Shown piece by piece: positions 7,621 to 14,986 of a stretch of 64,000 nucleotides of DNA. The notes beneath the pieces are model-generated. The model made no database searches. It was not told the origin of the DNA and saw nothing but the letters and a program-made list of their open reading frames with translations. The position numbers were made by a program, and so were the translations under genes. The stretch comes from Burkholderia ambifaria AMMD (GTDB taxonomy: Bacteria; Pseudomonadota; Gammaproteobacteria; Burkholderiales; Burkholderiaceae), in assembly GCF_000203915.1 (NCBI RefSeq), contig NC_008391.1, positions 682,001 through 746,000 on the forward strand. The letters are read 5' to 3'. The stretch's first letter is position 1. Each line of letters opens with the position of its first letter.

Positions 7621-9441
7621 ATGAAAGCGTCCGTCACGCGCGCCCCGCGCGGGAACGAATCGATACGGCCATCGGGCGCGGTCGAACCCGAGTCGAGCGC
7701 GACCCAATGCCCGCAAGCCGGTACGACGCCCGCGGAACAATGGAACCGCGCGGCGCATGCGAGCGTGGCGGCGATGACGTTCGGGCTGTCGCCCGTGTCG
7801 CTGGCGCTCGCCACGCTCGACTGGGCCGCGCATCTCGCGGTGTCGCCGGGCAAATGCTTCGATCTCGCGATGCAGGCGTGCGCGGCTGCCGTTGCACCGG
7901 CGGCAGACCAGTGCGAGGCCGAGGCCGGCGAGGCGGACCCGACGGGCCTGGCCGTGCACGCGGGGCAGGCCGATCCGCGCTTCGCTGCGCCCGCGTGGGC
8001 CGGCTGGCCGTTTCACGTATACCGTGACAGCTTCCTGGCGATCCAGCGCTGGTGGCGCGACGCGACGCACGGCGTGCCGGGCGTCGAGCGGCACCATGAG
8101 GAACTGGTCGGATTCGCTGCGCGACAGTGGCTCGACGCGTGCTCGCCGGGCAATTTCCTGGCGACCAATCCGGTCGTGCTCGACGCGACGATGTCCAGCG
8201 GCGGGGCGAATCTCGCGGCAGGCGCGTTGAACTGGCTGGAGGATGCGAAGGAGTTGCTCGAGCGTGCCGCCGGCACGCATGCGCATGACGCGCGGACGTA
8301 TCTGCCGGGGCGCGACGTGGCCATCACGCCGGGCCGCGTTGTCTGGCGCAACGCGTTGTGCGAACTGTTGCAGTACGAGCCGACCACGGCGCGTGTCGCG
8401 TCCGAGCCGATCCTGATCGTGCCGTCGTGGATCATGAAGTACTACATCCTCGATCTGCAGCCGCACAATTCGCTGATCCGTTTCCTGGTCGATGCGGGCT
8501 ACACCGTGTTTGCCGTGTCGTGGCGCAACCCCGGCGCGGAGGCGCGCGACTTCGGGCTCGACGACTATCTGCGCGACGGATGCATGGCGGCGCTCGATGC
8601 GGCCCGGTCGGTCTGCGGCGGCGCCGTTCACGCGGTCGGCTATTGTCTCGGCGGCACGCTGCTGGCGATCGTTGCGGCGGCCCTTGCGCGCGACGGCCGG
8701 CAACACGAAGCACTGCGGTCCATCACGTTGCTGGCGGCGCAGACCGATTTCAGCGAACCCGGCGAACTCGGCCTGTTCATCGACGCGAGCGAATTGTCCG
8801 CGCTCGATGCGCTGATGTGGCGGCAGGGCTATCTGGACGGCGCGCAGATGTCCGCCGCGTTCCAGCTGCTGAATGCGCGCGACCTGATCTGGTCGCGGAT
8901 GATGAGCGAATACCTGCTCGGCACGCGCACGAAGCCGAACGACCTGATGTCGTGGAATGCGGACACCACGCGCATGCCGTATCGCATGCACTCGGAATAC
9001 CTGACGCGGCTCTTTCTCGACAACGATCTCGCGGTCGGCCGCTACTGCGTCGACGGGCGGCCGGTCGCGTTGTCGGATATCGACGTGCCGACGTTCGTGG
9101 TCGGCACCGAGCGCGATCACGTGTCGCCGTGGGGTTCGGTGTACAAGCTGCATCTGCTCACGCACCACGCGCTGACCTTCGTGCTGACGTCGGGCGGCCA
9201 TAACGCGGGCATCGTGTCGGAACCCGGTCATCCGGGACGCCACTACCGCCGCGCGACCCGCAAGCCCGGCGCGCCGTACCGCAGCCGGCACGACTTCGTG
9301 CGGGAAACGGCGGCGGTCGATGGATCGTGGTGGACATGCTGGCGCGACTGGCTGCACGAGCGTTCGTCGGGCGACGTGCCGGCCCGCGCGCCGGCCGCCG
9401 GCCTCGGCGCGGCACCCGGCACCTACGTGCTCCAAACATGA
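7621..9441 (+). CDS. phaC: Polyhydroxyalkanoate synthase (class I PhaC-like)
   Basis: This enzyme polymerises 3-hydroxyacyl-CoA to polyhydroxyalkanoate at the granule surface. The 606-residue protein has the PhaC lipase-like box GYCLGG with catalytic Cys at about residue 342, an Asp in GTERDHVSPW and the His in SGGHNAG, completing the triad. Length fits class I. The start at 7621 follows a GGAG about a dozen bases upstream; in-frame upstream codons run through phaB and are not used. Its stop overlaps the next start as ATGA, coupling it to the phosphotransacetylase. In this setting it would act as a carbon and electron sink at low oxygen. Confidence 0.95.
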   Translation: MKASVTRAPRGNESIRPSGAVEPESSATQCPQAGTTPAEQWNRAAHASVAAMTFGLSPVSLALATLDWAAHLAVSPGKCFDLAMQACAAAVAPAADQCEAEAGEADPTGLAVHAGQADPRFAAPAWAGWPFHVYRDSFLAIQRWWRDATHGVPGVERHHEELVGFAARQWLDACSPGNFLATNPVVLDATMSSGGANLAAGALNWLEDAKELLERAAGTHAHDARTYLPGRDVAITPGRVVWRNALCELLQYEPTTARVASEPILIVPSWIMKYYILDLQPHNSLIRFLVDAGYTVFAVSWRNPGAEARDFGLDDYLRDGCMAALDAARSVCGGAVHAVGYCLGGTLLAIVAAALARDGRQHEALRSITLLAAQTDFSEPGELGLFIDASELSALDALMWRQGYLDGAQMSAAFQLLNARDLIWSRMMSEYLLGTRTKPNDLMSWNADTTRMPYRMHSEYLTRLFLDNDLAVGRYCVDGRPVALSDIDVPTFVVGTERDHVSPWGSVYKLHLLTHHALTFVLTSGGHNAGIVSEPGHPGRHYRRATRKPGAPYRSRHDFVRETAAVDGSWWTCWRDWLHERSSGDVPARAPAAGLGAAPGTYVLQT

Positions 9442-10460
9442 ACGGCAATCCGTATGTCGATGCACCCGACGGCGCGCGCCTGCCGGGCCTGTTGCCGCGT
9501 GCGGATGGCGCACTGCCGTTGTTGATCGCGCGTGCATGCAACGGGCCGGCGCTCGTCGTGGCCGTCGTGCATCCGTGCGACGCGACCAGTCTCGCGGCGC
9601 TTGCCGCGCTCGCCGCTTCGCCGTTGGGGGCATCGATCGAGCCGCTGATCGTCGCGCCGCGCGCAAAGGTGCTGCGCGTCGCGGACGACGCGGGTGTCGA
9701 TCTGTCGAAATGGACGATCGAAGACGTGCCGCACAGTCATGCGGCAGCGGCCCGCGCGGTGGAGCTCGCTGTGGCCGGCCGCGCCGGCGCGCTGATGAAA
9801 GGCAGCCTGCATACGGACGAGCTGATGGGTGCGGTTGTCGCCGCCGGTTCGGGGCTGCGCACCGACAAGCGCATGTCGCACTGCTTCCTGATCGAAACGC
9901 CGGCGTATCCGAGGCCCTTCATCCTGACCGACGCGGCCGTGAACATCGCACCGGATCTCGCGCAGAAGGCGGCCATCACGCAGAACGCCGTCGACGTCGC
10001 GCATGCTCTGGGCCTTGCCTGCCCGCGGGTGGCCGTGCTGTGCGCGGTCGAGACCGTCAATCCGGCGATGCGTTCGACGCTCGACGCGGCGGCGCTGGCG
10101 AAGATGGCCGAGCGCGGGCAGATCGCGGGGGCGATCGTCGACGGCCCGCTCGCGTTCGACAACGCGATATCGCTGCGCGCCGCGCGCGACAAGGGGATCG
10201 ATTCGCCGGTTGCCGGCCGCGCCGACATCCTGGTCGTGCCTGATATCGAAGCGGGCAACATGCTCGCGAAACAGCTCGAATACCTGGGCGGCGCCGCGAA
10301 CGCGGGCATCGTCGTGGGCGCACGCGTCCCGATCGTGCTGACGAGCCGCGCCGACAGCGTAGCCGTCCGGGTCGCGTCCTGCGCGTTGGCGGCGCTGCTG
10401 GCGCAGGATCGGCATGCGCCGGTGCCGATGACCGAACAGGCCACCTTTTCGATGGAGTAA
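9438..10460 (+). CDS. Phosphate acetyl/butyryltransferase
   Basis: This 340-residue member of the PTA/PTB family transfers the acyl group of an acyl-CoA to phosphate, giving acyl phosphate for the acetate kinase encoded at 4027-5226. Family segments are visible: KGSLHTDELM, RMSHCFLIETP, ITQNAVDVAHALG, VETVNPAM and VDGPLAFDNA. The start at 9438 overlaps the PhaC stop (ATGA). The sequence does not settle acetyl versus butyryl preference. Co-transcription with PHA genes leaves open a role with hydroxybutyryl- or butyryl-CoA. Confidence 0.88.
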   Translation: MNGNPYVDAPDGARLPGLLPRADGALPLLIARACNGPALVVAVVHPCDATSLAALAALAASPLGASIEPLIVAPRAKVLRVADDAGVDLSKWTIEDVPHSHAAAARAVELAVAGRAGALMKGSLHTDELMGAVVAAGSGLRTDKRMSHCFLIETPAYPRPFILTDAAVNIAPDLAQKAAITQNAVDVAHALGLACPRVAVLCAVETVNPAMRSTLDAAALAKMAERGQIAGAIVDGPLAFDNAISLRAARDKGIDSPVAGRADILVVPDIEAGNMLAKQLEYLGGAANAGIVVGARVPIVLTSRADSVAVRVASCALAALLAQDRHAPVPMTEQATFSME

Positions 10461-10465
10461 CAGCG

Positions 10466-11506
10466 ATGAAAGCACTCGTTTATCACGGCCCCGGGCGCAA
10501 GGCGCTCGAACAACGGCCCAAGCCTGAATTGCAGTCGCCGACCGACGCAATCGTGCGCGTGACGCGCACGACGATCTGCGGCACCGACCTGCGCATCCTG
10601 AAGGGCGACGTGCCGACGTGCGAACCGGGCCGCATTCTCGGCCATGAAGGCGTCGGCATCGTCGAGCAGGTCGGCGTCGCGGTCGACTCGCTGAAGCCGG
10701 GCGACCACGTGCTGATTTCATGCATCTCGTCGTGCGGCCGGTGCGAGTATTGCCGCCGCGGGCTGTATTCGCATTGCACGACTGGCGGCTGGATTCTCGG
10801 CCACCGGATCGACGGCACGCAGGCCGAGTACGTGCGCATCCCGCACGCGTCGACCAGCCTGTACCGGATTCCGCCAGGTGTGGACGAGGACGCACTCGTG
10901 ATGCTGTCCGACATCCTGCCGACCGGATTCGAATGCGGCGTGCTGAACGGCAAGGTGCAGCCGGGTTGCTCGGTCGCGATCGTCGGCGCGGGGCCGATCG
11001 GGCTGGCGGCGTTGCTGACTGCGCAGTTCTACTCGCCCGCGCGGATCATCATGATCGACCCGGACAGCAACCGGCTCGAGATCGCACGGCAGTTCGGCGC
11101 GACCGACTGCTTCGATGGCCGCGGCGGCGACCCGGTGGCGGAGGTGATGAAGCTGACCGACGGCGTCGGCGTGGATTGCGCGATCGAAGCGGTCGGCATT
11201 CCGGCGACGTTCGAGATGTGCACGTCGCTCGTGGCGCCGGGCGGCGTGGTCGCGAACGTCGGCGTACATGGCGTCAAGGCGGACCTGCACCTCGAGCAGC
11301 TGTGGGATCGCAACATCTCGATCACGACGCGGCTCGTCGACACCGTCAGCACGCCGATGCTGCTGAAGACCGTGCGCGCCGGGCGGCTGGATCCAAAGCG
11401 CCTGATCACGCACCGGTTCTCGCTCGACGACGTCGAGCGGGCGTACGACACGTTCCAGCGCGCCGCGCAAACCAACGCGTTGAAGGTGATCATCGAAGTG
11501 AGCTGA
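10466..11506 (+). CDS. Zinc-dependent alcohol dehydrogenase
   Basis: This 346-residue medium-chain dehydrogenase (MKALVYHGPGRKALEQRPKP) has the catalytic zinc site TICGTDLRI and GHEGVG, and a structural zinc cluster CGRCEYCRRGLYSHC. Its nucleotide fold is VAIVGAGPIGLAALL. It begins five bases after the transferase stop, so it closes the phasin-phaB-phaC-pta-adh unit. It may reduce an aldehyde to an alcohol and regenerate NAD+ during fermentation. The substrate is unknown; 2,3-butanediol- or isopropanol-type dehydrogenases have similar sequences. Confidence 0.93.
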   Translation: MKALVYHGPGRKALEQRPKPELQSPTDAIVRVTRTTICGTDLRILKGDVPTCEPGRILGHEGVGIVEQVGVAVDSLKPGDHVLISCISSCGRCEYCRRGLYSHCTTGGWILGHRIDGTQAEYVRIPHASTSLYRIPPGVDEDALVMLSDILPTGFECGVLNGKVQPGCSVAIVGAGPIGLAALLTAQFYSPARIIMIDPDSNRLEIARQFGATDCFDGRGGDPVAEVMKLTDGVGVDCAIEAVGIPATFEMCTSLVAPGGVVANVGVHGVKADLHLEQLWDRNISITTRLVDTVSTPMLLKTVRAGRLDPKRLITHRFSLDDVERAYDTFQRAAQTNALKVIIEVS

Positions 11507-11593
11507 TTGGCGGGCGGGGCGTGACAGGCACCGGGCGGGCGGGTGCTTTCGCGCCAAGCGCGGCCGGCATCGCCGCTTGATACGACCGCGTCG

Positions 11594-11779
11594 CTATCGC
11601 GCCCTCGACGCCGGATTCAGCTGCGCGACGAATGCGACGATGCCTGAAACCAGCGTGACGATTGCGTACGGGACGATACGCTCGTCGACCAGCATCGCGT
11701 GGACGACACCCAGCAGCGATGCGAGTGCGATGAACACGCAGGCCGTCGCAAGCGCGCTTCGGTATTGCGGTCGGATCAT
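11594..11779 (-). CDS. Small two-helix membrane protein, probably FNR-controlled
   Basis: This 61-residue protein (MIRPQYRSALATACVF...) has two hydrophobic segments, about residues 9-30 and 36-53, and a basic C-terminus (ASRAR). The start is set by GGGAGAA eight bases before the ATG. A perfect FNR box at 11888-11901 lies about 109 bases upstream. I recognise no family. The low-oxygen setting suggests a small inner-membrane protein induced at low oxygen. An adjacent frame open further upstream lacks a good ribosome site. Confidence 0.7.
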   Translation of the reverse strand: MIRPQYRSALATACVFIALASLLGVVHAMLVDERIVPYAIVTLVSGIVAFVAQLNPASRAR

Positions 11780-11887
11780 GATGTTCTCCCGGGAAGGCGG
11801 CCGCCGGTGACACGGCTTGCCGCAAGCGAAGGTGCCGCCGCTTGCGCAGGACATGGCGTCATGATCGCGTGCCGCGCTTCTGCACGG

Positions 11888-11901
11888 TTGATCTGTATCA
11901 A
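11888..11901. promoter_or_regulatory. Perfect FNR box (TTGATCTGTATCAA)
   Basis: This matches TTGAT-N4-ATCAA at all ten conserved positions, the best of the four in the window. The nearest downstream gene in a suitable orientation is the 61-residue membrane protein at 11594-11779. Confidence 0.82.
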
Positions 11902-12099
11902 CGGACAAATCCTGATCGCGCCCCCGATGCTCCGTGCGCCGGTCGCCCCGCCGGCGGAAGTCTGCGCGCGGCGGAGCCGACCGCCCGGAAGCCCATTCCG
12001 AAGCCCGAGTTGAAAAGGGCGCCCCGGTGCGGCGACAACGCACCCGCGCCGCCGTCCGATTCGGGTAAAGTGCCGCTGAACTTGCCGGCTCGACGTCAC

Positions 12100-12114
12100 T
12101 AGACGACCGGTCTA
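12100..12114. promoter_or_regulatory. TetR operator, first copy (TAGACGACCGGTCTA)
   Basis: TAGAC-N5-GTCTA is a perfect inverted repeat just upstream of the TetR start. An almost identical copy stands at 12798-12812 before the next gene, so both are likely bound by the TetR protein. Confidence 0.8.
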
Positions 12115-12136
12115 ATCGTTGCTAAGATACGCCATC

Positions 12137-12757
12137 ATGAATGCATCTTCAGGCGCGGAAGTCCGCCATCACATCCTGAATACCGCGAAGCCGATCATGC
12201 TCCAGAAGGGGTTCTCGGCGGTCGGTCTGAACGAGATTCTCGCCGCGGCGGGCATCCCGAAGGGCTCGTTCTACCATTACTTCGGCTCGAAGGAAGCATT
12301 CGGCGAGGCGCTGCTCGAGTCGTATTTCGAAGGCTATCTCGCGTATCTCGACAACCTGTTCAAGCATCAGGCCGGCACGGGCGCGCAGCGCCTGATGATG
12401 TACTGGAACAACTGGCTGCAGATGCAGTGCGCGGACGATCCGGAAGGCAAGTGCCTCGCGGTCAAGCTGGGTGCGGAGGTGTCCGACTTGTCGGAGCCGA
12501 TGCGCGCGGTGCTGCGGCGCGGCACGAGCCAGATCATCGAGCGGCTCGCGGGCGGGATCGAGGCCGGGCTGGCCGACGGTTCGCTGCGCGGCGTCGACGA
12601 TCCCGCGCATACGGCCGCGATCCTGTACGAGCTTTGGCTTGGCGCAACGCTGCTGGAGAAGATCCACCGCAACCGCCAGCCGCTCGAGCGCGCGATGCTC
12701 GAAACCCGACGGATGCTGAACCTGCCGCCCGTCGAGCCAGACGGAGCGCAGTCATAA
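12137..12757 (+). CDS. TetR-family transcriptional repressor
   Basis: This 206-residue repressor begins MNASSGAEVRHHILNTAKP, with an in-frame alternative at 12119. The N-terminal helix-turn-helix is typical (GLNEILAAAGIPKGSFYHYF). The C-terminal part has conserved cysteines in QCADDPEGKCLAVKL, which could sense electrophiles. Its operator occurs before itself and before the downstream MDR reductase, implying autorepression and control of that enzyme. NemR- and AcuR-like repressors, which govern enzymes acting on reactive carbonyls or acrylate, have similar arrangements. The inducer here is unknown. Confidence 0.93.
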   Translation: MNASSGAEVRHHILNTAKPIMLQKGFSAVGLNEILAAAGIPKGSFYHYFGSKEAFGEALLESYFEGYLAYLDNLFKHQAGTGAQRLMMYWNNWLQMQCADDPEGKCLAVKLGAEVSDLSEPMRAVLRRGTSQIIERLAGGIEAGLADGSLRGVDDPAHTAAILYELWLGATLLEKIHRNRQPLERAMLETRRMLNLPPVEPDGAQS

Positions 12758-12797
12758 CCCGGGCGCGCACAGGCGCGCCTTGTTTTTCCGTGTGGAC

Positions 12798-12812
12798 TAG
12801 ACGACTGGTCTA
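12798..12812. promoter_or_regulatory. TetR operator, second copy (TAGACGACTGGTCTA)
   Basis: TAGAC-N5-GTCTA, identical to the copy at 12100-12114 except for one spacer base. It lies about 150 bases before the MDR reductase start at 12960. Confidence 0.8.
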
Positions 12813-12959
12813 CTCATGCGGGAATCCGATTGCTTGACCCGCCAGGCCGCGGCTGCGCCGGCTGATTCGCCGGCACGGCCGCGGCCTCGCGCATCACGGT
12901 TGTCGAACGTTGATCCGATCGTGCCCGTGGCACGTCCATTCCTGTTGACGGAGGTTCCC

Positions 12960-14018
12960 ATGCCGCAAACCAAGACAGCAAACCGCAGAATCGTCCTGAA
13001 CGCGCGTCCGGTCGGCGCACCCACCCCGAACGACTTTCGCACCGAGACCGCCGACGTGCCGGTGCCCCGCGCCGGACAGGTGCTGTTGCGCACGGTCTGG
13101 CTGTCGCTCGATCCGTACATGCGCGGGCGCATGAGCGACGCGCCGTCGTATGCGCCGCCGGTCGAACTCGGCGACGTGATGGTCGGCGGCACGGTCAGCC
13201 GCGTCGTCGCATCGAACCTGCCCGCGTATCGCGAAGGCGACCTGGTCGTCGCGGGCGCGGGCTGGCAGGACTACGCGTTGTCCGACGGCAGCGATCTCAT
13301 TGCGCTCGGCCGCGACTTCGCGCATCCGTCGTATGCACTCGGCGTGCTCGGCATGCCGGGGTTCACCGCGTACACCGGATTGCTGAAGATCGGCGAGCCG
13401 AAGGCCGGAGAAACCGTGGTCGTCGCCGCCGCGAGCGGGGCGGTCGGGTCGGTGGTCGGCCAGATCGCGAAGCTGAAGGGCTGCCGCGTGGTCGGCGTCG
13501 CGGGCGGCGCCGACAAGGTCGCGTACGTGAAGGACACGCTCGGCTTCGACGCGTGCATCGATCATCGCGATCCGCAGTTTGCGGCCAAGCTGAAGGACGC
13601 CTGTCCGAACGGCATCGACGTCTATTTCGAGAACGTCGGCGGCGCCGTGTTCGACGCGGTGTGGCCGCTGCTCAACGATCATGCGCGCGTGCCGGTGTGC
13701 GGCATCATCGCGCATTACAACGACGCGGCGTACGACGACACCGCGGTGTCGAGCGGCCGTGACCGCGTGCCGGCGCTGATGGGCACCATCCTGCGCAAGC
13801 GCATCCGGATGCAGGGCTTCATCATTCTCGATCATTATGCGACGGGCTATGCGCCATTCCTGAAGGAGATGAGCGAGTGGGTCGCGCAGGGCAAGGTGAA
13901 GACGCTCGAGGACGTGATCCCCGATCTCGCCGATGCGCCGAATGCGCTGATCGGCTTGCTCGCCGGCAAGAACTTCGGCAAGGTCGTCGTGCGCGTCGGC
14001 CCGGACGAACTGGCCTGA
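12960..14018 (+). CDS. NADP-dependent MDR-family enone/aldehyde reductase
   Basis: This 352-residue zinc-independent medium-chain reductase resembles the leukotriene B4 dehydrogenase/CurA group. It has SLDPYMRGRMSD near the N-terminus, a Rossmann motif AASGAVGSVVGQIAKL, and YFENVGG. It lacks the zinc cysteine cluster of the alcohol dehydrogenases earlier in the window. The group reduces double bonds of alpha,beta-unsaturated carbonyls with NADPH. The start at 12960 is fixed by GGAGG just upstream. Control by the neighbouring TetR repressor is likely from the shared operator, so a detoxification role is the best guess. Confidence 0.92.
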   Translation: MPQTKTANRRIVLNARPVGAPTPNDFRTETADVPVPRAGQVLLRTVWLSLDPYMRGRMSDAPSYAPPVELGDVMVGGTVSRVVASNLPAYREGDLVVAGAGWQDYALSDGSDLIALGRDFAHPSYALGVLGMPGFTAYTGLLKIGEPKAGETVVVAAASGAVGSVVGQIAKLKGCRVVGVAGGADKVAYVKDTLGFDACIDHRDPQFAAKLKDACPNGIDVYFENVGGAVFDAVWPLLNDHARVPVCGIIAHYNDAAYDDTAVSSGRDRVPALMGTILRKRIRMQGFIILDHYATGYAPFLKEMSEWVAQGKVKTLEDVIPDLADAPNALIGLLAGKNFGKVVVRVGPDELA

Positions 14019-14100
14019 GGCGACGCGTCCGTCTGCACGCTGGCGTCACCGGATGCCGGCTTATGGCATGCTCGATCCCGTTTCCCAAGGAGTGAAAAAC

Positions 14101-14400
14101 ATGGCGCTTTATGTGATGGCATCGGTATTTCCGAAACCCGAACACGCGCAGGCCGTCGAAGCCGAACTGCGCAGCATGGTCGCGGCGACCCGTGCCGAAC
14201 CCGGCAATCGCCGCTACGACCTGTTCCGCGAACAGGACGGCTCGCCGGCGCTGCATCTGTTCGAGATCTACGACGACCAGGCCGCGTTCGATGCTCACCT
14301 CGCAAGCCCGCACTTCACCGCGTTTCGCACCAAGTCGACCGAATGGTTCTCGGCGCCGCCCGTGATCAAGGTGCTGTCGGGCATCGACGCGGCCGAATAA
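14101..14400 (+). CDS. Small antibiotic-biosynthesis-monooxygenase-fold protein
   Basis: This 99-residue protein (MALYVMASVFPKPEHAQAVE) has the ABM ferredoxin-like fold pattern, including EPGNRRYDLFREQDG and FEIYDDQAAFDAHLASPHF as in YgiN-type quinol monooxygenases. An AAGGAG precedes the start. It lies 82 bases after the MDR reductase and may be co-transcribed with it, suggesting joint handling of quinones or reactive carbonyls. The substrate is not known. Confidence 0.88.
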   Translation: MALYVMASVFPKPEHAQAVEAELRSMVAATRAEPGNRRYDLFREQDGSPALHLFEIYDDQAAFDAHLASPHFTAFRTKSTEWFSAPPVIKVLSGIDAAE

Positions 14401-14529
14401 CCCGCGCGGAACCACCGCCGCGGCTCGCCCCCCGGGCCGCGCGGCAGCCGCCGTGCGTTGCGCGGCGGCGATGAACAATCCGGCGCGCCGGTCGCGCCGC
14501 TTCCCCAATACACCGGCCCCGGAGGCTGA

Positions 14530-14985
14530 ATGGTCACCCTCAATATCAACGGCGAGAGCCGCACGGTCGACGCCCCCGACGACATGCCCCTGCTATGGGT
14601 GCTGCGCGACGTCGTCGGCCTGACCGGCACAAAATTCGGCTGCGGGATCGCGCAATGCGGTGCGTGCACCGTGCATCTCGACGGCGTCGCCGCGCGCTCG
14701 TGCGTGCTGCCGGTCGCGGCCGTCGCGGGCCGCAAGATCACGACGATCGAAGCCGTCGGCGCGACGCCGGCCGGCCAGAAGGTTCAGGACGCGTGGCGCG
14801 AGCTCGACGTCGTCCAGTGCGGCTACTGCCAGTCCGGGCAGGTGATGGCGGCCACGGCGCTGATCGCGTCGAACCCGAGCCCGAGCGATGCCGACATCGA
14901 CGCGGCGATGGCCGGCAACATCTGCCGCTGCGGCACGTACAACCGGATTCGCGCGGCCGTGAAGCACGCCGCGAAGGGGAGCTGA
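14530..14985 (+). CDS. Molybdenum hydroxylase 2Fe-2S subunit (IorA-like)
   Basis: This 151-residue subunit carries two [2Fe-2S] clusters. A plant-type site is at the N-terminus ([17 protein letters not shown]) and a four-helix site follows (QCGYCQSGQ and NICRCGTY). It passes electrons from the molybdenum centre of the next subunit to the cytochrome c encoded at 17222. The large subunit begins one base after its stop. Sequence and gene order resemble isoquinoline 1-oxidoreductase and membrane-bound aldehyde dehydrogenase systems. It has no signal peptide of its own, so it is presumably exported bound to its Tat-bearing partner. Confidence 0.93.
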   Translation: MVTLNINGESRTVDAPDDMPLLWVLRDVVGLTGTKFGCGIAQCGACTVHLDGVAARSCVLPVAAVAGRKITTIEAVGATPAGQKVQDAWRELDVVQCGYCQSGQVMAATALIASNPSPSDADIDAAMAGNICRCGTYNRIRAAVKHAAKGS

Positions 14986-14986
14986 C

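Larger units (their letters stand above)
11780..12118. other. Intergenic region with FNR box
   Basis: About 340 bases between the small membrane protein (minus) and the TetR gene (plus). It contains the FNR box and the TetR operator. No other supported gene was seen. Confidence 0.55.
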
